Assembly: GCA_021228405.1 (NCBI GenBank)
Contig: JAJQRF010000009.1
Span: forward strand, 62,001-126,000
Origin: Pyrinomonadaceae bacterium
Lineage (GTDB): Bacteria; Acidobacteriota; Blastocatellia; Pyrinomonadales; Pyrinomonadaceae
Length of the DNA: 64,000 nt
Direction: 5' to 3'
The stretch's first letter is position 1, and every line of letters begins with the position of its first letter. Below, piece after piece: positions 51,048-59,839 of this stretch. Made by a program: the position numbers and the translations under genes. Below the pieces are notes generated by a model. That model had not been told where the DNA came from. It made no database searches and worked only from the letters and a program-made list of their open reading frames with translations.

Positions 51048-52481
51048 ATGAATCGAAATAATTTTTGGATACATCTTGGAATAGCCGTGATCGTTATTAC
51101 AATGGCAGCGGTTTTAGGACAGATCGGGCGTTGGGAAAAATCCCTGCGCGAATCGGTTCCGGCTCCGAGCGAAAAAGTTAAAACGCCGGGCAAACCGACC
51201 GTCGTCAAGCGTTCAAACGCCGAAGGCGTTCCTGAAGTAAACGTGAGATTTCGTCCCAACGTAAGTTTGGCGGAAATTAAAAAGATCGCGGCAAAAAATA
51301 ACGACCGTGTTGAAGATGAGATTGAATCCGTCAACGGTTTGGTGGCAATCGACGATCTCGATAATGCCGATGCCGAAACGGTCGCGAAACAATATGCTTC
51401 AATGGGCGATCTGGTGATGTATGCCGAGCCGAATTTCCAAATCAAATTTGATGATCCGGCACAAATTCCGGCGGCGAAGGATTTGCTCCAGCGCGAATCC
51501 GACGAAATCCAGCCGAACGATCCGAAATTTGCCGAGCAATGGGCTTTGAACAACCTCGGACAAAACGGCGGCAAGAAAAATGCCGACATCGGCGCACTGA
51601 AAGCATGGTTGAAAACACGCGGAAGCGACAAGATCGTAGTTGCCGTTTTGGACAGCGGAGTTGATTATACGCATCCCGATCTCGTCGGAAATATCTGGTT
51701 TCGTCCTGACAGCGTTCCGCAATATAAAGACGACGAATTAGGCACTTTCGACGACTTTCGCGGGTTTAATGCCGCTGAAAATCAATCGGACCCGATGGAC
51801 GATAACGGTCACGGAACGCATTGTGCGGGAATTATCGGCGCGGAAGGCAATAACGACGAAGGCATCGCCGGCATCAACTGGAACGTGCAGATTATGCCGC
51901 TCAAATTTATGGGACGCGGCGGATTCGGCACGACGAAGGATGCGATCGAAGCAATCAATTATGCCATCGACCGTAAACGAAACGGTGTAAACGTCCGCGT
52001 TATCAATGCAAGCTGGGGTTCGACGCTTTATTCAAAAGCTTTGGAAGATGCGATTCGGGCGGCGGGCGAAGAAGGAATTTTATTTGTCGCGGCGGCAGGA
52101 AATGCCACGACGAACAACGATAGAAGTCCGCATTACCCGTCAAATTACGATCTACCGAACGTTATCAGCGTTGCCGCCCTGGACAGATTCGACAATTTAG
52201 CTTCGTTTTCAAACTACGGTGCAAAAACGGTTCACATCGGTGCGCCCGGCAAGGACATTCATTCGACCTGGTTAAATGACGAATATCGCGACGCGTCGGG
52301 AACTTCGATGGCGGCTCCGCAGGTTGCGGGTGTAGCGGCTCTGATTCTCTCGCTTGAACCGAATCTGACGGTTGAAAAACTGCGCGAACGTATTTTGAAA
52401 TCGGTTGATAAAATCGATTCATTAAACGGAAAAGTAGAAAACGGCGGACGCTTGAATGCCGCGAAAGCTTTAGGCGAATAA
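51048..52481 (+). CDS. Secreted S8 family serine protease (subtilase)
   Basis: A 477-residue protein with a membrane-anchor or signal (about 9-25), an I9-like propeptide region (about 60-150) and the catalytic domain. The triad is Asp in VLDSGVDYTHPDL, His in NGHGTHCAG and Ser in SGTSMAAPQVAG. It likely matures by self-cleavage and digests protein outside the cell. AGGAG lies 9-13 nt before the ATG. A small gene precedes it and a strong terminator follows. Confidence 0.93.
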   Translation: MNRNNFWIHLGIAVIVITMAAVLGQIGRWEKSLRESVPAPSEKVKTPGKPTVVKRSNAEGVPEVNVRFRPNVSLAEIKKIAAKNNDRVEDEIESVNGLVAIDDLDNADAETVAKQYASMGDLVMYAEPNFQIKFDDPAQIPAAKDLLQRESDEIQPNDPKFAEQWALNNLGQNGGKKNADIGALKAWLKTRGSDKIVVAVLDSGVDYTHPDLVGNIWFRPDSVPQYKDDELGTFDDFRGFNAAENQSDPMDDNGHGTHCAGIIGAEGNNDEGIAGINWNVQIMPLKFMGRGGFGTTKDAIEAINYAIDRKRNGVNVRVINASWGSTLYSKALEDAIRAAGEEGILFVAAAGNATTNNDRSPHYPSNYDLPNVISVAALDRFDNLASFSNYGAKTVHIGAPGKDIHSTWLNDEYRDASGTSMAAPQVAGVAALILSLEPNLTVEKLRERILKSVDKIDSLNGKVENGGRLNAAKALGE

Positions 52482-52504
52482 GCGAATATAATCTTAAAAC
52501 GATC

Positions 52505-52535
52505 AAAAGGCGAAGTGTGAACACTTCGCCTTTTT
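52505..52535 (+). terminator. Intrinsic terminator after the subtilase
   Basis: AAAAGGCGAAGTGT/ACACTTCGCCTTTTT with a 2-nt spacer at the tip is followed by a T-run. The stem starts 23 nt past the stop codon. Confidence 0.88.
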
Positions 52536-52690
52536 CTTTTTCGACAATCTGCGTTATACGACTAACCATTTGGAACAGAGAAATTCTAAAAACGGATCAC
52601 ATTTGTTTTCGCAAAAAGCATTAAAACTAAAAAACTCCTTATAAATAAAGAAGTTTAAAGATTTGTCAGGCTCTGTAAATAAATTGGCAC

Positions 52691-52752
52691 ACGCTTTGCA
52701 GAATCTGACGGCAAGGCAACGATGCCTGACGAAAAAGCCGAAAGCAAAGCGT
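52691..52752 (+). ncRNA. Structured 5' leader of unknown type
   Basis: A closing stem ACGCTTTGC (52691-52699) pairs with GCAAAGCGT (52744-52752). Inside are a GGC/GCC pairing and a hairpin AGGCA-ACGA-TGCCT. The unit lies 44 nt before the start codon of the downstream gene and its AAGGAG site. I cannot match it to a known riboswitch. Confidence 0.5.
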
Positions 52753-52796
52753 CGGAAGTTGCTAAATAAATGTTTTTCGTTAAGGAGAAAATTAAA

Positions 52797-53372
52797 ATGA
52801 ATCGCTTTAGAAATTTGTTTACTTTGTTTGCTTTTTCTTTGTTAGTTTTGGCTTTACCTGCAATCGCTTCCGCGCAGTGGCGTGACCGTGACCGTGATCG
52901 TGATGACGATTATTACGGTCGCAACAACGGCAATTACAACCGCAATCTTCGTTCGACGGTCAAAAATCTGAAAAACCGCAGCAGAAGTTTTGAAAGAACG
53001 CTCGACCGCGCACTCGACAACAGCCGCTATGATCGCAATCGTCGTGAAGATAATCTGAACGAACTTGCCGAAAGATTTAAAGAAGCCGCTGACGATCTGG
53101 AAGATTCATACGATAACAGCCGTGATTACAACAATAGCCAGGATGAAGCGCGGCGCGTGCTTGATCTGGGTCGCCAGCTCGACCGTGCCATTTCACGCGC
53201 CCGGCTCGATTATAATGTCGAAAACGAATGGAGCAACATCAATCAGGATTTGAGAGTGTTGGCGGATGCTTACGGTTACAACTACAACAATCGCAACAAT
53301 CGCAACAATCGTAATAACCGCAACAGAAACGGCAACGGCGGATGGATCAACAACATTCCGTTTCCTTTCTAA
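52797..53372 (+). CDS. Secreted helical protein with charged and Asn/Arg-rich tracts
   Basis: The 191-residue protein has a signal peptide (to IASAQ), an Arg/Asp tract (WRDRDRDRDDDYY), a central coiled-coil-like region (RSFERTLDRALDNSRYDRNRREDNLNELAERFKEAADDLEDS) and a C-terminal run of NNRN repeats. I do not know the family. It resembles secreted acidobacterial proteins with amphipathic helices. It has a structured leader, AAGGAG 10-15 nt upstream, and a terminator, so it is a single-gene unit. Confidence 0.7.
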   Translation: MNRFRNLFTLFAFSLLVLALPAIASAQWRDRDRDRDDDYYGRNNGNYNRNLRSTVKNLKNRSRSFERTLDRALDNSRYDRNRREDNLNELAERFKEAADDLEDSYDNSRDYNNSQDEARRVLDLGRQLDRAISRARLDYNVENEWSNINQDLRVLADAYGYNYNNRNNRNNRNNRNRNGNGGWINNIPFPF

Positions 53373-53432
53373 AAAATAAATCAAAATTTGCACGATTCAA
53401 ATCAGCCAGCCCAACCCCCGAATCGTGTAAAG

Positions 53433-53466
53433 TAAAAGCCTGAGTTTTACGACTCAGGCTTTTTTC
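53433..53466 (+). terminator. Intrinsic terminator upstream of rsmI
   Basis: AAAGCCTGAGT/ACTCAGGCTTT has a 6-nt loop and a T-run. It ends the secreted-helical-protein gene. Confidence 0.88.
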
Positions 53467-53496
53467 ATTTTGTCCGTTTGGCTTTAACATTTGAAT

Positions 53497-54336
53497 ATGA
53501 TCGGAACTCTTTATTTGGTCGCGACACCAATCGGAAATTTGCAGGATATGACATTTCGCGCCGTCGAAACGTTGAAAAACGTCGATCTGATCGCTTGCGA
53601 AGACACGCGTCACACTCGAAAACTGACGAATCATTTCGGCATTTCCGCAAAACTTGTCAGTTATCACGAGCACAACGAAACGGCGCGCGCCGAAGAGTTC
53701 GGCAAGATTTTGCTTGACGGAAAATCGATCGCGGTCGTTTCCGATGCCGGAACTCCGGCGATCTGCGATCCGAGCTTTGCGGTCGTTCAAAAGGCAATCG
53801 AGATCGGTGCAAATGTCGTTTCGATTCCGGGCGCAGTCGCTTTTGTGAATGCTTTGATCGTTTCGGGACTTGCGACCGATTCCGTTTTTTTCGGCGGATT
53901 CCTACCGTCGAAAAGTAGTGAAAGGCTAAAGCGTCTGGAAGAAGTGAAAACGATTTCTGCGACTCTTTGTTTTTACGAAACTCCGCATCGCATCGCAAAA
54001 GCCTTAGCCGATTGCACGAAAATCTTAGGAAACAGAAAAACGGCGATTGTGCGCGAAATAACGAAACTGCACGAAGAAGTTTTGCGTGGAAATTTGGATG
54101 AACTGACGAAACAAATCAACGAAAACCCGATCAAAGGCGAAATTGTTTTAATAATCGACCGCCGCGAAGAAAAAACTTGCAAGTCCGAAGCGGAAAATCG
54201 TTCAACGATTGCCGAAAGAGTCGCGGAATTTGAAAATGAAGGATTTGACCATAAAAATGCGTTGAAAAAAGCCGCGAAAGAGTTTGGTTTGAGCAAGTCG
54301 GAAGCCTACCGCATCTGGCAAAGCGAAAAGAAATAA
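53497..54336 (+). CDS. rsmI: 16S rRNA (cytidine1402-2'-O)-methyltransferase
   Basis: The 279-residue enzyme methylates ribose 1402 in the 16S rRNA decoding centre. LYLVATPIGNLQDMT at the N-terminus, EDTRHTRKLTNHF, VSDAGTPAICDP and IVREITKLHEEV are family blocks. The ATG at MIGTLYL is preferred to a TTG six nt upstream. It stands alone after a terminator. Confidence 0.95.
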   Translation: MIGTLYLVATPIGNLQDMTFRAVETLKNVDLIACEDTRHTRKLTNHFGISAKLVSYHEHNETARAEEFGKILLDGKSIAVVSDAGTPAICDPSFAVVQKAIEIGANVVSIPGAVAFVNALIVSGLATDSVFFGGFLPSKSSERLKRLEEVKTISATLCFYETPHRIAKALADCTKILGNRKTAIVREITKLHEEVLRGNLDELTKQINENPIKGEIVLIIDRREEKTCKSEAENRSTIAERVAEFENEGFDHKNALKKAAKEFGLSKSEAYRIWQSEKK

Positions 54337-54471
54337 CGGAACTTTTTTCCTTTTTCGGTGTCTGTTAAAAAATAAAACATTTTGCGTGAAAGCAACTTTT
54401 TCCCGAGTTGCTTACTCTGTATAGATGAAAATTGTGAAAAACAAATAATTTGCCGAAAAAGGAGATTTTTT

Positions 54472-55761
54472 ATGTTAAAGCAAAGCCGCTTTTTCTTTTC
54501 CGCAGGAGTAGTTACCGTTCTTCTGATTTCATTTTTTTCTCTTCCCAACAATTTATCGGCTAAAACAAAACGTTGTCCGATCGAACTGCCGAAACCGCTT
54601 CTTTCACTTTATCTGCAAAGCGAACAGGTCTTCATCGCCGAAATTGCGGACGAAAAATTTTCAAAGGTCAAAACCGAAAATCCTGATGAAGAAAGTTATT
54701 ATTTCAATGTCGAACGAAAACTGGACGTTATTAAAACCTTCAAAGGTCAAAAATTAAATAATATTTCGTTCACCAAAAGCGAATATCGACCGGCTTACAA
54801 ACAAAACGACGACACCGAAGAAGTTGACGAAGTTTATCTGGTCGAAGGCTACAGAATGAACACCCGCCTGGAAAAGGGCAAAAGATACTTATTCTTTTTC
54901 AATAGGGACGATGAAAATGGTTTTTACCAATCCGATTACAGGTCAGGTGCGCGTGAAGTTACGTCAGAAAACGCGACGGTTTTGGAAAAACGGCTTGATG
55001 AATTAGGCAAAATCATCGCCGCGAAAAAAGATCAGCTTTCAAAAATTACCGAATGGCTCGTGAAATTAACGGAAGATCGGCAAACCCGTTGGGATGGTGC
55101 GATGACGCTTTCGCGCAGTTTTGCCGGTTTGGGAAACGAGATTGTCGAGGGCGAAGCGGAAGATCGGGCTGATTTTACCCTGAGCGAAAATTTTAATGAA
55201 TATTCGCCCGCCATTGCCCAAAAACTTACGGAATCGCAAAAGGCACGTTTGTCGGATATTTTTATCGAATCGGTGAATCAGCATTTCTTCGACGGCGGTG
55301 AAAACTCGCAATATGATTACACGATGGGAGAGCTTGTCGGAAATTGGGACAAGGCGAGATTGGCAATTTACGGTTTCGGAATCCTTCAATCGGTTGACAG
55401 ATCGAACATCGAAAAAACTTCGCAAGCGATGAATTTTGTCGCTGATATGGCGGGCGACAGTAAACTTTACGATATTTACTACGAATACAGCGAATTATCA
55501 CGTCAAAGCGATGAAACGGAAGTGGTCGACGAACCTGCACAAGCCGCGGTAGATGCCGAAACCGACACCGTCGAAAATCGTGCAGAGGTTATTACGGAAA
55601 AAAATTCCGAGCCGGAAGATTTAATGGAAACTCCTGTTTCGGAAGCTGAAAAAACAACGCCCGAACAGCTTCGTGAACAAGTAATGCAAAAGTTTTTCGA
55701 GCGTTACCAACAGCTTCTGGCGCGCAATTTCGAGCCTGAGCCGGAAGCGGAAAATAATTAA
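54472..55761 (+). CDS. Secreted protein, paralog of 56859 gene, with acidic C-terminus
   Basis: A 429-residue protein. The signal peptide is followed by CPIELPKPLLSLYLQSEQVFIAEI, a beta-rich NTR-like region (DVIKTFKGQKLNNISF) and GKRYLFFFNRDDENG. A helical middle (LAKWLVKLTEDRQTR-like; EWLVKLTED) is followed by an acidic, low-complexity end. It shares order and motifs with the 384-residue protein at 56859 (TFLSLYMNSDLIVVAK, GGEYLFFLTKD, AEWLVKNIEE). Function unknown. A good AAGGAG lies 8-13 nt before the ATG. Confidence 0.68.
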   Translation: MLKQSRFFFSAGVVTVLLISFFSLPNNLSAKTKRCPIELPKPLLSLYLQSEQVFIAEIADEKFSKVKTENPDEESYYFNVERKLDVIKTFKGQKLNNISFTKSEYRPAYKQNDDTEEVDEVYLVEGYRMNTRLEKGKRYLFFFNRDDENGFYQSDYRSGAREVTSENATVLEKRLDELGKIIAAKKDQLSKITEWLVKLTEDRQTRWDGAMTLSRSFAGLGNEIVEGEAEDRADFTLSENFNEYSPAIAQKLTESQKARLSDIFIESVNQHFFDGGENSQYDYTMGELVGNWDKARLAIYGFGILQSVDRSNIEKTSQAMNFVADMAGDSKLYDIYYEYSELSRQSDETEVVDEPAQAAVDAETDTVENRAEVITEKNSEPEDLMETPVSEAEKTTPEQLREQVMQKFFERYQQLLARNFEPEPEAENN

Positions 55762-55851
55762 GCGGAAATAATTAAATAACCGTTTTTTCGAGAGCAACTT
55801 TCGCCAAATCTCTTCCATCTAAAATTATTGTTACACCTGACAAAGTGTGAC

Positions 55852-55893
55852 AAGCCTATCAAATTTAGCAGTATCGAATTTGTTAGGCTTTTT
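55852..55893 (+). terminator. Intrinsic terminator after the 54472 gene
   Basis: AAGCCTA.CAAATT/AATTTG.TAGGCTT has an 10-nt loop and TTTTT. Confidence 0.75.
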
Positions 55894-55945
55894 CTATTGC
55901 CTCGGCAATCGAAGTTTTTTATTAACAAGGAGTAATTTATACATC

Positions 55946-56593
55946 ATGAAAAAATTTATTTTGGCTGCGTGTTTAGCAGCAATTTCCAGTGTTGCGTCTT
56001 TCGCACAGTCAACAGACGATTACAAAAAAGGTGAAGTTTTCATCGGTTATTCAAACAATCAGGTCGATACGGGCGTTGACAGCGGCGACGATTTTGAAAG
56101 TTTCGTTGACGACCGCGAATCGTTTCACGGTTTCAACGCTTCGGGCGTTTACAACGTGAGCCGTTATTTCGGTTTGAAAGCCGACGTTTCGGGAACCTAC
56201 AAAAACAAGGATTTCAACTTTTCGGTTCCGGTCGGAACGGGAACGGGAAATGTTCGTTTTGACACGAAAAACTCGCTTTACAACTTCCTCGGCGGCGTTC
56301 AGGTGAAAGACAATTCATCCGATGCGCGTTTCAAACCCTTTGCTCACGCTTTAGTCGGCGCGGGACATCAAAGAACGAAAATTGACAACGTTAGCTGTCC
56401 GGCAGGCGTTGATTGCAGCGATCTGTTCAGCGACAGCGAAACCGGTTTAGCCGGAGCTTTCGGCGGCGGAATCGACATCAAAGTTAACGATAAAATCGAT
56501 TTTCGTGCTATTCAGGTTGATTACAACCCGATCAAATTCGACAGCGGCACGCAACACAACGTCCGCCTCGGAATCGGAATTGTTTTCAAATAA
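55946..56593 (+). CDS. Outer-membrane beta-barrel protein
   Basis: A 215-residue protein with a signal peptide (to ASFAQ) and an eight-strand OmpA-like or OmpW-like barrel: alternating strands GEVFIGYSNNQVD, FGLKADVSGTYKNKD, NSLYNFLGGVQVKD, FKPFAHALVGAGHQRT, GLAGAFGGGIDIKV and a C-terminal VRLGIGIVFK ending in an aromatic-type residue, as Bam complex substrates require. AAGGAG lies 14-19 nt upstream. It lies between two paralogous secreted proteins. Confidence 0.82.
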   Translation: MKKFILAACLAAISSVASFAQSTDDYKKGEVFIGYSNNQVDTGVDSGDDFESFVDDRESFHGFNASGVYNVSRYFGLKADVSGTYKNKDFNFSVPVGTGTGNVRFDTKNSLYNFLGGVQVKDNSSDARFKPFAHALVGAGHQRTKIDNVSCPAGVDCSDLFSDSETGLAGAFGGGIDIKVNDKIDFRAIQVDYNPIKFDSGTQHNVRLGIGIVFK

Positions 56594-56620
56594 ACTTTAA
56601 TACCAAATACAAACTTCAAG

Positions 56621-56645
56621 GAGCGATTTCGGTCGCTCTTTTTTT
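56621..56645 (+). terminator. Intrinsic terminator after the barrel gene
   Basis: GAGCGA/TCGCTC with a 6-nt loop is followed by seven T residues. It lies 28 nt past the stop. Confidence 0.8.
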
Positions 56646-56858
56646 GTCGATAAATCAGCTTTTTACCGTAGTATCCACAGTCGCGAAATGTTGTTTACAC
56701 GCTGTTTTCGAGGCGTTTCAAAAGTTATTTTTGCTTCGGATAATTTATTTCGGAAAATAGTCGAAAATATTCAAAAAATTCGGCAATAAAAACAGGGTGA
56801 ATCGTCCATCATTTGTAACGCAGGGAGTCGTTTACGAGAAGGAGTTTTAATAACTTAT

Positions 56859-58013
56859 ATGTTGAAAAAATCGCGCTTTTATTTTTCCGTGATGCTTGCC
56901 GCATTGGTTCTGGCATCTCTCTTAATTACATCGAACGTCAAAGCTTGTGAAGACCCGCCGCAAACGTTTTTATCGCTTTATATGAACAGCGATCTGATCG
57001 TCGTAGCAAAATACGAAAGCAATGGCGAAGCAAAAAAGACGAACGAGGACGAATATGGTTATTCACTCGAAACACCGCGAAATCTGACTATTAGCAAAGT
57101 CTATAAAGGACAGAAGGATTTGGAAAATGTTTCGTTTATTTTTACCGATTGGGTTTCGACACAAACAAACGGCGAAGCTCCGGTTGAAGAAGATTATCAC
57201 GGCGGCGAAGATTATTTTGACGTTTCAAAGATTCAAATCGGCGGCGAATATCTGTTTTTCCTGACAAAAGACAAGGAAAGCGGACAATACAACGTAACCG
57301 ATTACGTTTCGGGCATAAAGAAAACGACGGAAAATTTAAGCATTTACGAAAAGAATCTGAACGAATTGGCGGACATCGTTGCCGTGAAGAAAAATCAATC
57401 AGGCAGATTAGCCGAATGGCTCGTGAAAAATATCGAAGAACCCGCAATGCGCGACGATGCGATCAGCGATCTTTCGGAAAGTTTTTCGAGATTGAAATAC
57501 CCTGAAGAAGGCGTTGCTGAAAAAGACGGTCCGTTTATTGTCAATGAAGGTTACGGCATTTATACGGTCGGCGTTGCATCGAAGCTTACACCGACACAAT
57601 TGAACAGAGTTTCAACCGTTCTTTACCCGATGCTTCAGGAAGCGTGGTTTGCGCCCGAAGCGCGCTATGCGGATTACGGAATCTCAATGATTCTCGGCAG
57701 TATAAACAAATCGCGGCTTGCCGTTCACACTTACAATTTACTGCAAAGTGTCGATAAAAACGACACGGAAAGAAGATTCATCGTAATGGAATTCTTAACG
57801 TCGTCGGTGGAAGACGAAACACTTTCGCAAATTTATTACGATTATCAGGAGTTGGAATACAAGATCAAGGAAGCATCGGCAGACACGCCCGAAGCGAAAA
57901 AACAGTTGAAGGCGATGCAGGATTCAAAAGCCCTGATGCTGAAAAATTTCGACAAACGTTTCAAATTACTCTATTCAAAAAACTTTGCGAAAGTTGAAGA
58001 GAAAAAGCAGTAG
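56859..58013 (+). CDS. Secreted protein, paralog of the 54472 gene
   Basis: A 384-residue protein with signal peptide (about 1-30), an early Cys (VKACEDPP), an NTR-like beta region (ISKVYKGQKDLENVSFIFTD, GGEYLFFLTKDKESGQ) and a helical second half (GRLAEWLVKNIEEPAMRDDAISDLSES). No membrane helix or enzyme motif is seen. The ribosome site GAAGGAG lies about 15 nt upstream, a little far. It is followed by a bidirectional terminator. Role unknown; shares ancestry with the 54472 gene. Confidence 0.68.
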   Translation: MLKKSRFYFSVMLAALVLASLLITSNVKACEDPPQTFLSLYMNSDLIVVAKYESNGEAKKTNEDEYGYSLETPRNLTISKVYKGQKDLENVSFIFTDWVSTQTNGEAPVEEDYHGGEDYFDVSKIQIGGEYLFFLTKDKESGQYNVTDYVSGIKKTTENLSIYEKNLNELADIVAVKKNQSGRLAEWLVKNIEEPAMRDDAISDLSESFSRLKYPEEGVAEKDGPFIVNEGYGIYTVGVASKLTPTQLNRVSTVLYPMLQEAWFAPEARYADYGISMILGSINKSRLAVHTYNLLQSVDKNDTERRFIVMEFLTSSVEDETLSQIYYDYQELEYKIKEASADTPEAKKQLKAMQDSKALMLKNFDKRFKLLYSKNFAKVEEKKQ

Positions 58014-58028
58014 AATTCCAGCAATTGA

Positions 58029-58071
58029 GAAAAAAGCCGTTCCCGTTGATATTAACGGGCACGGCTTTTTC
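58029..58071. terminator. Bidirectional intrinsic terminator between convergent genes
   Basis: AAAAAGCCGT.CCCGTT pairs with AACGGG.ACGGCTTTTT around a 6-nt loop. It has T-runs on both strands and serves the plus-strand secreted protein and the minus-strand peptidase. Confidence 0.88.
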
Positions 58072-58086
58072 AATTGCGTTTGTAAA

Positions 58087-59724
58087 TTAGTTGTCTTCGG
58101 TCAATTCCTTCGGCAATTTTTTATCGACCTTCGGACGTTCTTTCAGATCGGTCAATTCCCAGAGCGTCAAAAAGATCGTGCGTGTGACTTTTTCCATCTT
58201 GGCATAATCTATTTTGTCGGGATGATCGCCGGGCTGGTGATAATCTTCGTGAACGCCGTCAAACCAGAAAACGATCGGAATGCCTTTCTGCGCATAATTG
58301 AAATGATCCGAACGGAAAAAGAAACGATTCGGGTCTTTCGGATCGTCGTAACGATAATCGTAACCCAATTTCAAATAAGAATCGTTCGTTTGTTTGGTGA
58401 TCGCGCCGAGCGTCGAACTCATCATCTCCGAACCGATCACGTAGATCGCATTTTCGCCTGAAAGCTCTTTGTTTTTCTCATTTGTATCGCCCGCTTTTCG
58501 ACTGCGACCGATCATATCGATGTTGAGTTGGGCGACGACCTGTTTCAGATCGACAGTCGGGAATTTGTTGAAATATTCGCTTCCCCACAGTCCTTTTTCC
58601 TCTCCGGCGTGCCAGACGAAGAGCACCGAACGTTTCGGACGAACTTTCGATTTTGCCAGTGTTTCGGCAATCGAAAGAACGGCGACCGTTCCTGAACCGT
58701 CGTCGTCCGCGCCGTTCCAGATTTTATCTTCGGTTTTGGCATTCGGATTCACGCCGACGTGATCGTAATGTGCGCCGATGGCGACCATCTCGTTTTTCAA
58801 TTTCGGATCGCTTCCTTCCCAGATGGCGACCACGTTCTGCGTCCATTTCGTTTCACTGCGGCTCATCGCGCCGACCGTTGCTTTTTTGTTTATTTCAAAA
58901 GCCGATGTCGAAGTTTTATTACCCGGTTCGTCTGCAAAGATCGTATCTCCGACGCTTTGCGAGGCAAGAATTATCGGCAACGGAGTCGGACTCGCCGAAT
59001 TTCCCTGACGAAGTTTTTCGGGATACATTCCGCCGCGTCCAAGAAATCCGTTAAGCTGTGCCCACGCACCCTGAAGCTGAGGCGAAGCGACCAGGATGAT
59101 TCCGACTGCGCCTTTCTGTGTCGCGTTCGTAACCGGATCAGCCCAATCCGTTCCGCGTGTCCCGATCAGGTCGGCTTGCACCATTCCGTTCGGCAGTGCG
59201 GTCAAACTACGCTGGCTCGGAAAACCATCGGTGTAAAGCACGACAACCTTGCCTTTTACGTCAACTCCGGCGAGCGCGTCGATGTTTTTCGATTTGATCA
59301 TCCAGCCGCTGCCGCCGAAAACCATTCCCGCATCGGCTGCCATTCCGCTTCCGCCCATACGGTAAAAGTCCGTATTCAACTGATAAGCTGTTTCGCCGAC
59401 CTTTAAGACCGTGTTGGCAGGATCGAGCGATTCGCTTTTCAGCGCGATTTTTTGATAAAAAGTTCCGTCATCTCCGGCAGGTTTGAAACCCCAGCGCGAG
59501 AGCATCGTTCCGATGAATTTTGCCGTCAGATCAAGCCCGCGTGAAGGTGTGTCGCGTCCTTCCATCTCGTCGGAAGCGACGTAATAAAGATAATCTTTCA
59601 GTTGAGCGGCAGTAATTGCATCCGCCATTTGTTTTTCCTGCGGCGTTAGCTTAACCGTCTGTGCAAAGGCGGACGGAATCAGAAAAGTAAATAGCAATAA
59701 AGAAACAAGTAAATTTTTTCGCAT
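58087..59724 (-). CDS. Secreted M28 family metallopeptidase
   Basis: The 545-residue protein has a signal peptide, an inserted PA-like domain (about 140-290) and a zinc peptidase domain. The metal residues are AIGAHYDHVGV (His), GADDDGSGT (Asp) and WHAGEEKGLWGS (Glu pair); a late SDHFNYAQKGIP has the last His. It should cleave N-terminal residues from peptides in the periplasm or outside. The ATG at MRKNLLV is preferred because it gives a signal peptide at the very start. Confidence 0.91.
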   Translation of the reverse strand: MRKNLLVSLLLFTFLIPSAFAQTVKLTPQEKQMADAITAAQLKDYLYYVASDEMEGRDTPSRGLDLTAKFIGTMLSRWGFKPAGDDGTFYQKIALKSESLDPANTVLKVGETAYQLNTDFYRMGGSGMAADAGMVFGGSGWMIKSKNIDALAGVDVKGKVVVLYTDGFPSQRSLTALPNGMVQADLIGTRGTDWADPVTNATQKGAVGIILVASPQLQGAWAQLNGFLGRGGMYPEKLRQGNSASPTPLPIILASQSVGDTIFADEPGNKTSTSAFEINKKATVGAMSRSETKWTQNVVAIWEGSDPKLKNEMVAIGAHYDHVGVNPNAKTEDKIWNGADDDGSGTVAVLSIAETLAKSKVRPKRSVLFVWHAGEEKGLWGSEYFNKFPTVDLKQVVAQLNIDMIGRSRKAGDTNEKNKELSGENAIYVIGSEMMSSTLGAITKQTNDSYLKLGYDYRYDDPKDPNRFFFRSDHFNYAQKGIPIVFWFDGVHEDYHQPGDHPDKIDYAKMEKVTRTIFLTLWELTDLKERPKVDKKLPKELTEDN

Positions 59725-59738
59725 TATTCTCCTTAGAA

Positions 59739-59831
59739 GATTTATCCCGAACCACGAAAACACGGATGAAGCAAGAAGATTAGAGAAAAATGACTAAAAA
59801 TACTCGGTATTTTCGTGTTTCGGAATAAATC
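59739..59831. repeat. Inverted repeat, family 1-like
   Basis: GATTTATCCCGAACCACGAAAA is mirrored by TTTTCGTGTTTCGGAATAAATC in an imperfect stem. It lies between the M28 and lpxI genes. Confidence 0.55.
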
Positions 59832-59839
59832 TATCTTTT

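Noticed and set aside
52691-52752. Cyclic di-GMP (GEMM) riboswitch
   Set aside because: GCAAAGC and CGGAAG words looked suggestive, but the order and spacing of the conserved core do not match.
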